NCBI RefSeq assembly: GCF_004310335.1
Contig: NZ_SIRS01000001.1
Coordinates: 62,001 to 126,000, forward strand
Reading direction: 5' to 3'
From: Hyunsoonleella pacifica
Lineage (GTDB): Bacteria; Bacteroidota; Bacteroidia; Flavobacteriales; Flavobacteriaceae
DNA length: 64,000 nucleotides
In this document: positions 25,250-34,391 of the stretch, in pieces
Layout of the letters: the number at the start of each line of letters is the position of its first letter
How positions within the stretch are numbered: the first letter of the stretch is position 1
Notes under the pieces: generated by a model
What the model saw: only the letters and a program-made list of their open reading frames with translations
The model's database searches: none
What the model was told of the DNA's origin: nothing
Translations under genes and position numbers: made by a program

Positions 25250-25257
25250 TATTTTTG
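25250..25257 (+). promoter_or_regulatory. -7 element for pyrD
   Basis: TATTTTTG lies 14 bp before the pyrD ATG, giving a very short leader. No TTG at the expected -33 position was seen. Confidence 0.5.
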
Positions 25258-25271
25258 CATAAATATTACCG

Positions 25272-26306
25272 ATGTACAAAACACTTCTCAGACCAATATT
25301 TTTTGCGTTCGATCCAGAAAAAATTCATCATTTTACTTTTAGTCTTGTAAAAACCACTTCAAAAATACCTGGGGTATCTGCTTTATTTAGAAGTTTGTAT
25401 ATCATAGAAGATAAACGTTTGGAACGAGACCTTTTTGGATTGAAGTTTAAAAATCCCGTAGGACTTGCAGCAGGATTTGATAAAAATGCCGTTTTGTACA
25501 ACGAACTGGCAAATTTTGGATTTGGTTTTATTGAAATAGGAACAGTAACTCCAAAAGGGCAAGCAGGAAATCCTAAAAAACGGTTATTCCGTTTAAAAGA
25601 TGATAAAGGTATCATTAATAGAATGGGGTTTAATAATGAGGGATTAGAGGCGGCTATCTCACAATTAAAAAAGAATAAAAGGAAGTTAGTTATAGGTGGA
25701 AATATTGGTAAAAATACAGCAACTAAACCAGAAGATTACACTAAGGATTATTTAGAATGTTTTAAGGCGTTACATCCTTATGTAGATTATTTTGTATTAA
25801 ATGTGAGTTGTCCAAATGTAGGAAGTCATGCAAAACTTAATGACAAGGATTATTTAGAAGAACTTATTGAGGCTGTTAAAGTGGAGAATAATGCTTTTGA
25901 AATCCAAAAACCAATTTTATTAAAGATTGCTCCAGATTTAAATGATGGACAATTAGATGAAATAATTGATCTAGTAAAAGATACAAATCTTGATGGCGTT
26001 ATAGCAAGTAACACATCTACTGATAGAAGTGATTTGAAAGCCTCAAAAGATAGGCTTGTAACTATTGGAAATGGTGGGCTTAGCGGGCAACCTATTAAAG
26101 AAAAGAGTACTAGGGTTATAAAATACCTTGCAGATAAAAGTAAAAAGGCATTTCCAATTATAGGAGTTGGTGGTATTCATTCTGCTGAAGATGCACTAGA
26201 TAAGTTAAATGCGGGAGCAGATTTATTACAAATTTATACAGGATTTATTTATGAAGGTCCGAGTTTGATAAAACGTATCAACAAAGCTATACTTAAAAAG
26301 CAATAA
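25272..26306 (+). CDS. pyrD: Dihydroorotate dehydrogenase (quinone), class 2
   Basis: 344 residues. Oxidises dihydroorotate to orotate in pyrimidine synthesis, passing electrons through FMN to membrane quinone. The N-terminal amphipathic helices ([20 protein letters not shown]) are the class 2 membrane-docking part. FMN and substrate motifs [19 protein letters not shown] and NVSCPN are present, with the catalytic serine in the class 2 position, and [12 protein letters not shown] near the phosphate site. Confidence 0.95.
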   Translation: MYKTLLRPIFFAFDPEKIHHFTFSLVKTTSKIPGVSALFRSLYIIEDKRLERDLFGLKFKNPVGLAAGFDKNAVLYNELANFGFGFIEIGTVTPKGQAGNPKKRLFRLKDDKGIINRMGFNNEGLEAAISQLKKNKRKLVIGGNIGKNTATKPEDYTKDYLECFKALHPYVDYFVLNVSCPNVGSHAKLNDKDYLEELIEAVKVENNAFEIQKPILLKIAPDLNDGQLDEIIDLVKDTNLDGVIASNTSTDRSDLKASKDRLVTIGNGGLSGQPIKEKSTRVIKYLADKSKKAFPIIGVGGIHSAEDALDKLNAGADLLQIYTGFIYEGPSLIKRINKAILKKQ

Positions 26307-26312
26307 ATTAAA

Positions 26313-28319
26313 TTACTTAATAAACTGTTTTACTTCTACATTTCTACCGTTTACTACAGTAACTAGATATGAACCTTTGGGTAACTCAGAAACATCAATT
26401 TGTTTACTGCTATGTAAACTACCTTGTAAAAACACTTGACCTACAAGATTAGATACAGTAAAGTAGTGCTCAGAATTCAGTTTTTCTGACGTAGATACAA
26501 TATTTAATACATTATTGGTAACAGGGTTTGGAAACAACTTTATATTGGATTTATTTTCGCTTTTTTGCGTTATAGAATTTCCTTTTATTTTAATATCATC
26601 AATAGCAATATCTCCAGCCCATCCCATACCACGAATGGCTCTAAAGTGAATATTTATAGTTTGTCCATAAAAACGAGATAAATTAACAGACGCCATGATA
26701 AAGTCTTCAGCTTGATTGATTTGTTGAGCTCCTTTAATTGTAGGAATTGCATCAAAGATGTAGTCATCGCTTGTTTCAATATCAATATGAAGTTCTCCTA
26801 TATTGTCTCCAAACATGTGATAATAAAACTCTAGGGTAGCATTTTTTTCATTAATACTAATACATGGAGAAACAAAGTCTGCAATATCCCCTTCTTTAGA
26901 TCCTGACGCCTCTGTATAAATGTAATTCCCAGAACTATTTCCACTGGTCTTATCAAGAATTGGTCCTGTATTTGTCGATACGGTTTCTCCTGAATTAATT
27001 AACCAATTAAATCCATTACCAGAAACATCTATAGCAGACCAACCGTTAGAACTAGCAAAATCGAATGTATCAAAGTTTACAGTCATAGAAGTATCTTCGT
27101 GAGTGCCAACTTTAATAATTTGAGAAAACGTTTTGCTAATCGTTTTTGCTAGGTTACTGTCGTTATCTCCTTCAGTTTTATATAAAGAATTACCAGTTGT
27201 AATGGTTAGTGTTACATCATAAATACCTTCTGAATAAGTATGTGTAGGGTGTTGTTCTGTATAGTCTATTATATTATCTCCATCAATATCCCATTGCCAT
27301 GAAGTAGCACCAACACTTAAATCTGTAAAACTAACAGTTAGCTCGTCTTCACAAGCTTGAAAACTATCAGCAGTAAAATCCACATTTGTTGATGGACATG
27401 ATAGATACTGTCTGGCAGACTTGTAGAATGCGTACATTCTAGCCAACTGTTGCTCAGAAAAATGGGATTTACAACTAGATCTGGAGTAAGACATTATATT
27501 TTCAGTATCTGGCTTGTATAATTCGCCATTGGCATCTTTGAGGCCACCAGTATATTCGCAATCGCTATTAACATTACCTGTTCCTAATTTAGGATCTGCT
27601 GGAGTATCACATATCATATCTCCATCAGTATCACAATTAGAACCGTCAACTAATTCTGTAGTTAGCTTATGATTATCTGGACCATGAGTATGCATTAAAG
27701 AAAAGAAATGCCCAATTTCATGAGCTAGAGATGTACCATTAGTACCACAATTATTATTCATTACAATAATATCTGCACCACCAAAGGTATTTGAATAGCC
27801 ACATAGACCTATACCTGCTCTTACTTCTACATATTCTGTGAAATAGATATTAATAACTCCAGGAGTATAGTAATTTTCAGTTAAATCAGCTTCTTCGGTT
27901 CTATTAAATTTATAAAAAAATTCGTCATTATCTATATAATTTACACCATCACAAAGAAAAAATTCCATGAAAGCATCAGCATAAATTTCATTTAAATCAT
28001 TAATAGCCTTGTATAATTCGTCTTGACTTAAACCTCCATGTCCAGAAGAAGATCTCATAATGTAGGCTTTTACTGGTATAGAGTTTAACGGAGTAGGTGT
28101 AGTGTTTTTATTGGTTCCAGATTTTCTAGCTTTCTCTGAAATAGCTATAAACTCATTTTCATGAAGCTTTATTTCATCTTGAAAACTTTGAAAGTACGAT
28201 AAGGATTCCTGAGTTATTTCTGTACCACAGAAGTTAGAAGAATTTTGGGCAAATACACCTGTTACTAGCAATAATAATATTGCAAGTGTGAGGGTATTTA
28301 AATTTGGGTAAAACTTCAT
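26313..28319 (-). CDS. Secreted M43-family zinc metalloprotease with PKD and T9SS domains
   Basis: About 668 residues from MKFYPNLNT; a -7 element (28338-28345) overlaps the longer start and excludes it. A signal peptide ends near VFAQN. The pappalysin-like catalytic motif HEIGHFFSLMH (about 200-210) and a downstream NIMSYSRSSC Met-turn are present. A PKD domain (about 325-400), a carbohydrate-binding or MAM-like beta region (about 415-580), and a C-terminal sorting domain starting near NIKLFPNPVTNNVLNI (last ~75 residues) follow. Exported by the type IX system. Confidence 0.92.
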   Translation of the reverse strand: MKFYPNLNTLTLAILLLLVTGVFAQNSSNFCGTEITQESLSYFQSFQDEIKLHENEFIAISEKARKSGTNKNTTPTPLNSIPVKAYIMRSSSGHGGLSQDELYKAINDLNEIYADAFMEFFLCDGVNYIDNDEFFYKFNRTEEADLTENYYTPGVINIYFTEYVEVRAGIGLCGYSNTFGGADIIVMNNNCGTNGTSLAHEIGHFFSLMHTHGPDNHKLTTELVDGSNCDTDGDMICDTPADPKLGTGNVNSDCEYTGGLKDANGELYKPDTENIMSYSRSSCKSHFSEQQLARMYAFYKSARQYLSCPSTNVDFTADSFQACEDELTVSFTDLSVGATSWQWDIDGDNIIDYTEQHPTHTYSEGIYDVTLTITTGNSLYKTEGDNDSNLAKTISKTFSQIIKVGTHEDTSMTVNFDTFDFASSNGWSAIDVSGNGFNWLINSGETVSTNTGPILDKTSGNSSGNYIYTEASGSKEGDIADFVSPCISINEKNATLEFYYHMFGDNIGELHIDIETSDDYIFDAIPTIKGAQQINQAEDFIMASVNLSRFYGQTINIHFRAIRGMGWAGDIAIDDIKIKGNSITQKSENKSNIKLFPNPVTNNVLNIVSTSEKLNSEHYFTVSNLVGQVFLQGSLHSSKQIDVSELPKGSYLVTVVNGRNVEVKQFIK

Positions 28320-28337
28320 GGGGCGAATAGTTTGCAC

Positions 28338-28345
28338 CAAAAGTA
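28338..28345 (-). promoter_or_regulatory. -7 element for the M43 protease gene
   Basis: Minus strand TACTTTTG matches TAnnTTTG, 18 bp upstream of the ATG at 28319. It overlaps the longer in-frame ATG (28340), so that start is rejected. Confidence 0.55.
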
Positions 28346-28409
28346 CCCTAAGGTTTTAATTTTCTGTAAAAAAAACGTTAAGTGTAAATCTTTTATCGAC
28401 GATGTGTGA

Positions 28410-29342
28410 TTATTTCACTATTAATTTTTGAGTTTTGTTGTTACCGTCTTCATTATTAAGCTTTAATAGATAGATACCTGAAGTTAAATTTGATATATCT
28501 AGATCTAGGTTTTTAGCTGTGTTTTCAACGAAAAGGTGTTGCTTTAGTTTACCAAGGATTGAAAAAATCTCAACACTTTTTAAATTAGTATTCTGGATAT
28601 TAGAAATAGTAATTTTACCTGATGTAGGGTTTGGATAAACTTTTATACTACTTATATTTTTATCTAAAGAATCATCACTTAATGTAGAGGAATTAAATGT
28701 AAACGTTATAGTTGCCATTCTATTTCCATTAATAGGAAACCCAGAAACCATGCTAATTTCTGCTCTAGGTGTGGTAATTACATCTCCAGAACCGTAATCA
28801 GTTCCTGAGTCTGTTCCTGCATCATAAGCAAAAACATCCATAGTAAATGTATCTCTCCAACCATTATTTATAGAAGGGTTTCCAGATCTTAAGTCTAGAC
28901 TATTAATGGCTATAAACCAATCGGGGCTTGGAGCAACCATTGATACTAAAGTAATTAAAGGAAAATCTTCACTAACAGATACACTAGTTAATGTTGAGTT
29001 ACTATTATTTCCTGCAAAAGGGGAAAACCCTTGTTGTAGGTACTGATCAGCCTCATTAGATGCAATAAGAGTATTTACTTCACTACTAAAAGCACTTGTG
29101 TTCCCTGTTTCTGCTATATTTTTTATACCATCTGTCACTGGTGCAATAACACCAAATTCTAAGACTGTATTTGCGGTTTTATGAGTAGCCCCAGCTAAAG
29201 GAGACCAGTGTGCATTCCCAGGAACAGATGTGTGGTCTGTTGTATTCCAGATTGTGGTAACAGAAATATCATAATTAGCAGTACTTTGCGAAAAAGAAAA
29301 GGAATACACTAAAAGCATTATAAAGAAAGTAATTTTTTTCAT
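28410..29342 (-). CDS. Secreted spondin-domain protein with T9SS sorting domain
   Basis: 310 residues: signal peptide (about 1-19), then a Spondin_N-like domain (about 22-210) with WSPLAGATHK, APSPDWFIAINSLDL and an acidic TFTMDVFAYDAGTDSGTDYG region. The C-terminal sorting domain starts near SIKVYPNPTSGKITI and ends LIVK. Spondin-N domains bind cell surfaces or matrix in animals and are found in bacterial adhesins. It is adjacent to the M43 protease gene on the same strand but has its own 90-bp gap. Confidence 0.86.
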   Translation of the reverse strand: MKKITFFIMLLVYSFSFSQSTANYDISVTTIWNTTDHTSVPGNAHWSPLAGATHKTANTVLEFGVIAPVTDGIKNIAETGNTSAFSSEVNTLIASNEADQYLQQGFSPFAGNNSNSTLTSVSVSEDFPLITLVSMVAPSPDWFIAINSLDLRSGNPSINNGWRDTFTMDVFAYDAGTDSGTDYGSGDVITTPRAEISMVSGFPINGNRMATITFTFNSSTLSDDSLDKNISSIKVYPNPTSGKITISNIQNTNLKSVEIFSILGKLKQHLFVENTAKNLDLDISNLTSGIYLLKLNNEDGNNKTQKLIVK

Positions 29343-29454
29343 AGTGGTAATATTTAGAATGGAATGAAATTAAGATATTAAGTCGTTATAAATTATAGAT
29401 ACTTACATTTTTAAAATTAATAGTATTTTTAGCTCTCTAAATTTTTAAAACTTC

Positions 29455-30318
29455 ATGTCGCAAACTATTAAAATAATTGAGTGCCCTAGAGATGCGATGC
29501 AAGGCATAAAACAATTTATTCCAACAAAACAAAAAGTGCAATACATCCAATCCTTGTTGCGTGTGGGCTTTGATACCATTGATTTTGGAAGTTTCGTATC
29601 TCCTAAAGCCATTCCACAAATGGTAGATACTGCTGAAGTTTTATCACAATTAAATTTAAGTAAAACCACAAGTAAACTTCTAACTATTATTGCAAATACA
29701 AGAGGAGCAAACGATGCGAGCCAACATAATGAAATACATTATTTAGGTTATCCTTTTTCTATTTCTGAGAATTTCCAAATGCGTAATACGCACAGAACAA
29801 TTGAGCAGTCTGTAGATATACTTTCTGAGATTTTAGAAATAGCCGATAAAGCTAAAAAGGAAGTTGTAGTTTATATCTCGATGGGTTTTGGAAACCCTTA
29901 TGGAGATCCTTGGAATGTAGATATTGTAGGAGAGTGGACTGAAAAATTGGCAAATATGGGAGTTAAGATATTATCACTTAGTGATACTGTTGGGACTTCA
30001 AACCCAGAAAGTATAGATTATTTGTTTTCTAATTTAATTCCAAGATATCCTGATATTGAATTTGGGGCTCATTTACACACCACACCAACGTCTTGGTTTG
30101 AAAAAGTAGATGCAGCTTACAAAGCGGGATGTAATAGATTTGATGGAGCTATTCAGGGGTTTGGCGGATGCCCTATGGCAAAGGATGAACTTACGGGTAA
30201 TATGCCAACAGAGAAATTATTATCATACTTCACATCTAAACAAAAAAATAACCTAGATGCTCTAAGCTTTGAGAGTGCCCATAATGAAGCTTCCAAAATT
30301 TTTAATCATTTTCATTAA
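29455..30318 (+). CDS. Hydroxymethylglutaryl-CoA lyase-family enzyme
   Basis: 287 residues, HMGL-like TIM barrel. ECPRDAMQGIKQFI (about 7-20) supplies the metal-binding RD motif, and DFGSFVSPKAIPQM, SLSDTVGTSNPE, GAHLHTTPTSW and FDGAIQGFGGCPMAKDEL are family motifs, the last with the loop cysteine. HMG-CoA lyase splits HMG-CoA into acetoacetate and acetyl-CoA in leucine degradation. A related acyl-CoA lyase cannot be excluded. Confidence 0.88.
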   Translation: MSQTIKIIECPRDAMQGIKQFIPTKQKVQYIQSLLRVGFDTIDFGSFVSPKAIPQMVDTAEVLSQLNLSKTTSKLLTIIANTRGANDASQHNEIHYLGYPFSISENFQMRNTHRTIEQSVDILSEILEIADKAKKEVVVYISMGFGNPYGDPWNVDIVGEWTEKLANMGVKILSLSDTVGTSNPESIDYLFSNLIPRYPDIEFGAHLHTTPTSWFEKVDAAYKAGCNRFDGAIQGFGGCPMAKDELTGNMPTEKLLSYFTSKQKNNLDALSFESAHNEASKIFNHFH

Positions 30319-30338
30319 GGCCATCATTCTATCTAAAT

Positions 30339-30359
30339 GTTAAATTTCAAAATTTAACA
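30339..30359. terminator. Perfect AT-rich inverted repeat after the lyase gene
   Basis: TGTTAAATTT and AAATTTAACA form a 10-bp stem with almost no loop. It could end the lyase transcript or act as an operator for the downstream iron locus. There is no T tract. Confidence 0.4.
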
Positions 30360-30405
30360 CAATTTAAATGTTTGAAAAACAATAGATTGTGTTTTTTATT
30401 AAATC

Positions 30406-30462
30406 TTTATTTAAATTTAATCTAAATAAACTTTGCTGAAGTAATTTTCCCTTTTATATTTG
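30406..30462 (+). promoter_or_regulatory. Promoter and candidate operator of the iron locus
   Basis: TTG (30433-30435), 19 nt, then TATATTTG (30455-30462), a full Bacteroidota promoter. Just upstream is an inverted repeat TTTATTTA (30406-30413)/TAAATAAA (30423-30430). The 10-mer TCTAAATAAA occurs at 30421-30430 and again at 30488-30497, so matching half-sites flank the start point, as expected of a repressor such as Fur. The regulator is not identified. Confidence 0.6.
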
Positions 30463-30516
30463 CAGTCGAAAATCTATTTATAATAAGTCTAAATAAAAAG
30501 ACGCTAAATTTAAACT

Positions 30517-31800
30517 ATGAAAAAAATTGTATTAAGCTTATTTGTAGCTTCATCTTTTTTCCAGTCGTGTTCTAACGATGATGATGCAGTGAATCCAGAT
30601 CTAACTTCAGGATTAGAAGTTTCAGATTTTATTGATGTTACTAACTTTAGTAGAGATAATACAGGAACTTACATTAATAACTATTCTACTTTATTTGTAA
30701 GAGATAATAGTTCTACAGTAAGCTTTGGTGGACAAACTACACGACTAAAACAGGCTGTTGAAATAGGTGGAAACCTAAAAAGTAGTAGTGTAAGCTCAAA
30801 TGATATTCAAGTTAAATTTGAAGGAATAGATGGTACAAGTACAGGTTTTGACGATGCTTCATTAAATGAAACTACAAAAATTTTAAGATCAAAAACATCT
30901 GCTTCTATAGGCTTATTTGGCTCAAATAAAAATGAGTCTGGACAAGGAAAAATGAATGTTGAAGCTGTTGATGCTTTTATTGTGGGGCATGATGCAGTTG
31001 TTGCAGATTGGTCTACTCCTGCTGCGGCAGGACAAGCAGGTACATTTCTTGATGCAGATGGTTCTACACGTTATGTTGATGCTAAGGGGTTTGAGTTAGA
31101 TCAATTATTTACCAAATCTTTAATGGGGGCTTTAGCTTACGATCAAGCTGTAAATCATTATTTAAATCGTTTAGACAATGAGAATGGCGATGATGCTAAT
31201 GGAACAAAAGACTATCGTAAGTTTAATGATGAAGGTAAAATAGCTGAAGGCAAAGATTATACTACCATGGAGCATCATTGGGATGAGGCTTTTGGTTATG
31301 TGTATGGTAATATCACTAAAGAAAACTTACTTTACAAATACCTTGATAATGTTGATGGATTAGCCAAATTTTCTGGTACAGAAAAAGATATTTTTGAAGC
31401 GTTTGTAAAAGGACGTATTGCTATTGTTGACAAAGATTACACAACTAGAGATGCTCAAATAGCGATATTAAGAGAAAAATTAGGTTTAGTTATTGCTGTT
31501 AGAGCAGTACATTACTTAGGAGGTGGAGCTAAGATTTTAGACGATCAAACTAAGAATACTGAAGATGCATTCCATGATCTTTGTGAAGGCTATGGATTTG
31601 TTAACAGTTTACGTTATGTAGTGAATGCTAACGGTAGTAAATATTTTACTGACGCTGAAGTAGATGCTTTTATTGCTACATTAAATGCAGGTAGTGGGTT
31701 ATGGGATGTAACTTCTACTGAATTAAGAAATATGGCAGACGATATAGCAGCTAAAGGTGTTGGTGGATTGTCTTGGACCTTTGAAGATGTAGTAAACTAA
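30517..31800 (+). CDS. DUF4856 lipoprotein, iron locus
   Basis: 427 residues with a lipobox (FFQSC). The DUF4856 domain covers most of the mature protein. Its family pairs with imelysin in Bacteroidota, as here. A central histidine-containing helix region (YTTMEHHWDEAFGYVYGN, about 247-264) and a second helix bundle (about 325-400) are seen. Likely a cell-surface or periplasmic iron or haem-handling protein; the biochemical role is not established. Confidence 0.85.
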   Translation: MKKIVLSLFVASSFFQSCSNDDDAVNPDLTSGLEVSDFIDVTNFSRDNTGTYINNYSTLFVRDNSSTVSFGGQTTRLKQAVEIGGNLKSSSVSSNDIQVKFEGIDGTSTGFDDASLNETTKILRSKTSASIGLFGSNKNESGQGKMNVEAVDAFIVGHDAVVADWSTPAAAGQAGTFLDADGSTRYVDAKGFELDQLFTKSLMGALAYDQAVNHYLNRLDNENGDDANGTKDYRKFNDEGKIAEGKDYTTMEHHWDEAFGYVYGNITKENLLYKYLDNVDGLAKFSGTEKDIFEAFVKGRIAIVDKDYTTRDAQIAILREKLGLVIAVRAVHYLGGGAKILDDQTKNTEDAFHDLCEGYGFVNSLRYVVNANGSKYFTDAEVDAFIATLNAGSGLWDVTSTELRNMADDIAAKGVGGLSWTFEDVVN

Positions 31801-31837
31801 GATACTATAAAATGATATTTTAAAAATATATTAATTC

Positions 31838-31866
31838 AAAAAGAGGTTTTTTTAAACCTCTTTTTG
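31838..31866 (+). terminator. Terminator between DUF4856 and imelysin genes
   Basis: AAAGAGGTTT and AAACCTCTTT with a T tract. Because a -7 element follows at once (31871), the two genes are separately started, and read-through probably adds to the second. Confidence 0.75.
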
Positions 31867-31870
31867 TGGT

Positions 31871-31878
31871 TACATTTG
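31871..31878 (+). promoter_or_regulatory. -7 element for the imelysin gene
   Basis: TACATTTG matches TAnnTTTG and lies 19 bp before the ATG. Confidence 0.55.
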
Positions 31879-31897
31879 CAACGAAAAATAAAAACCT

Positions 31898-33037
31898 ATG
31901 AAAAAGATAAAATATTTAATACCAGTTATTATTGGGGTATTTGTTTTTGCGTGTTCCAGCTCTTCTGATGATGGCAATGATGGTGGAGATAATGGAGACA
32001 ACTTTAATAGAGTAAGTTTAACTTCTGGTTGGGTAGATAATTTATTATTACCAGCTGTGAACGATTTAAAAAGTAAAGTAGAAAGCTTAAATGCGTCTGT
32101 AATCGCATTTGCTGATGCACCAGATGCTAATACATTATCCCAAGCTAGGGCAGATTTGTTTGAAGCAGCTAAAGTATGGCAGCATGTAGAAATGTTTTTC
32201 TACGGTGGTAGTTACGCTTTAGATATGTACAGTTACCCAACAGAGATCGATAAAATAACTGATAATATCAACAGTGATATTGAAGTAAACTTAGATAGAA
32301 CAGTACTTAATAAATCTCAAGGCCTACCAGCATTGGATTATTTGCTAAATGGTGTAGAAGTTTCAGATAATGAAATAATTGCTAAATATCAGGATGCTAA
32401 ATACGTGGCGTATATCAAAAGATTAACAAGTAGAATAGTTACACTAACTGATCAAGCTATTACAGATTTTGAAGTTACTAAAGCTGATAATCTTAATAGT
32501 ATTGATGACACCAAAACATCATATTTTAGTATTCAGGTAAACGATTTTGTACAGTATACTGAGAAATCTTTTAGAGAAGCTAAAATAGCAACACCATCTG
32601 GTACTAGAAATAGAGATATATTTCCTAATATATCGGTTTCTTCAAGTCCAGAATCTGTAGAATCTCTATACAGTCCAGAAAATTCTAAGGCACTTTATCT
32701 TGAAGCTTATGATGCTATACAAGATTTTTATTATGGTAGAAGTTATAGTAATAATGCTAATACAACTGGTTTACAAGAATACCTTCAATCTTTAGGGACA
32801 ACAATTATGGTAGATGGTGCTGATATGTCTTTAGATGTATACATTGTGCAACTATTTGGTAATATTGATGCTGCCAATAATAACATCACAGATAATTTTT
32901 ATTTACAAACCCAAGATTACAATCCTAATTTTGACGCAGCTTTTGATGCTATTCAAGATTTTGTAGTTGCTATAAAATCAAATGCTATTAATGCTTTTAA
33001 CCTTACTATTGATTTTGTAGATAGCGATGGGGATTAA
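31898..33037 (+). CDS. Imelysin-family (M75) iron-regulated lipoprotein
   Basis: 379 residues with a lipobox (VFAC) followed by a serine/aspartate/glycine-rich linker. The imelysin fold has two helical bundles; a FFYGGSYALDMYSYPTEIDKI segment (about 97-117) and GLPALDYLLNGVE (about 141-153) match the family. Imelysins (IrpA, EfeO-like relatives) are tied to iron import. Its stop is overlapped by the HTTM gene start. Confidence 0.9.
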   Translation: MKKIKYLIPVIIGVFVFACSSSSDDGNDGGDNGDNFNRVSLTSGWVDNLLLPAVNDLKSKVESLNASVIAFADAPDANTLSQARADLFEAAKVWQHVEMFFYGGSYALDMYSYPTEIDKITDNINSDIEVNLDRTVLNKSQGLPALDYLLNGVEVSDNEIIAKYQDAKYVAYIKRLTSRIVTLTDQAITDFEVTKADNLNSIDDTKTSYFSIQVNDFVQYTEKSFREAKIATPSGTRNRDIFPNISVSSSPESVESLYSPENSKALYLEAYDAIQDFYYGRSYSNNANTTGLQEYLQSLGTTIMVDGADMSLDVYIVQLFGNIDAANNNITDNFYLQTQDYNPNFDAAFDAIQDFVVAIKSNAINAFNLTIDFVDSDGD

Positions 33038-34391
33038 TCAAAGTATTCAATCATACCTAAATAAAACATCGAGAGCGGCTTCACTTGCCGCTTTTCGCAT
33101 TTTATTTGGTATGCTTATGCTTTTTAGTCTTCTTAGATTTTTATCAAAAGATTGGGTTTTTAAATTTTATATAGAGCCAAATTTTCATTTTAAATATTAT
33201 GGGTTTTCCTGGGTAACTACTTGGGGAGAATATACCTATGTTTTATTTGCTATTGCTATTACAGCTTGTATAGGTATTATTCTGGGATTTAAATATCGCT
33301 TATCTATTATCCTGTTTTTTTTATCATTTACTTACATAGAGTTGATAGATAAAACCACATATTTAAATCACTATTACTTTGTTAGTATATTAAGTTTTTT
33401 ATTGTGCTTTTTACCTCTAAATTCTACGTTTTCGTTAGACTCCAGTATTAAAAAAGTAAGTTACAATTATGTACCATCATGGACGGTAGACAGTATTAAA
33501 TTATTATTAGGAGTTGTTTATTTTTATGCAGGACTGGCTAAACTCAATTCAGATTGGTTATTAAGAGCGCAGCCTTTAAAAATTTGGTTATCGTCCAAAA
33601 CAGATTTACCGCTTATAGGACAATTTATGAACGATACATGGTTTCATTATGCTATGAGTTGGGGGGGCGCATTATACGATCTTTCCATACCCTTTTTGCT
33701 TTTAATGTCAAAAACTAGACTGTTTGCGTTTGTATTGGTTGTAATTTTTCATGTCTTTACGCGCATACTATTTCCCATAGGGATGTTTCCTTTTATAATG
33801 ATATGTGCAACACTTATTTTCTTTAGTGGAGAATTTCATCAAAAAATAATAAGAATTCTTTCCAACTTACTAAACATCAAAGGTAAGTCTACTGAAATCA
33901 GGGCTATATATAAATTAAAATATCGAGAGCTAATATTAGGTGTGGTAGCAGTATTTATGTTATTTCAATTAGTATTTCCGTTTAGATATTTATGCTACCC
34001 TGATGAATTATTTTGGACTGAAGAAGGTTACCGGTTCTCATGGCGCGTTATGTTAATTGAAAAGGCAGGTTTTACAACTTTTAGAATTGTAAATTATAAT
34101 ACAGGAAACAGTTTTACAGTAGAAAATAAATATTTTTTAAATGAGTTTCAACAAAAACAAATGACTACACAACCAGATTTTATTGTGGAATATGCACATT
34201 TTTTAGGAGCACATTACAAGAAAGAATTAAATAATGAAAATATAGGAGTGTTTGCTGAAGGGTATATTTCCCTGAACGGAAGGTTAAGTAAACCTTTTAT
34301 CGACCCAGGTATTGATTTATTAAAAGTAAAAGATAATTTTGCACACAAAAATTGGATATTACCATTTGAAGATGAAATTAAAGGTTTATAG
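33027..34391 (+). CDS. HTTM-domain integral membrane protein
   Basis: 454 residues. The first ~290 form six or more membrane helices of the HTTM (vitamin K-dependent carboxylase-like) family, with conserved YFYAGLAKLNSDWL (about 167-180) and LPLIGQFMNDTWFHY. A non-membrane C-terminal domain (about 310-454) contains FRYLCYPDELFWTEEGYRFSWRVML. The start overlaps the imelysin gene by 11 bp. It is probably co-translated with the TonB receptor gene. Its role in iron import is unknown. Confidence 0.87.
   Translation: MGINQSIQSYLNKTSRAASLAAFRILFGMLMLFSLLRFLSKDWVFKFYIEPNFHFKYYGFSWVTTWGEYTYVLFAIAITACIGIILGFKYRLSIILFFLSFTYIELIDKTTYLNHYYFVSILSFLLCFLPLNSTFSLDSSIKKVSYNYVPSWTVDSIKLLLGVVYFYAGLAKLNSDWLLRAQPLKIWLSSKTDLPLIGQFMNDTWFHYAMSWGGALYDLSIPFLLLMSKTRLFAFVLVVIFHVFTRILFPIGMFPFIMICATLIFFSGEFHQKIIRILSNLLNIKGKSTEIRAIYKLKYRELILGVVAVFMLFQLVFPFRYLCYPDELFWTEEGYRFSWRVMLIEKAGFTTFRIVNYNTGNSFTVENKYFLNEFQQKQMTTQPDFIVEYAHFLGAHYKKELNNENIGVFAEGYISLNGRLSKPFIDPGIDLLKVKDNFAHKNWILPFEDEIKGL

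Noticed and set aside
28320-28340. Longer M43 protease start
   Set aside because: A -7 element (28338-28345) overlaps it, and the signal peptide begins properly at the second Met.
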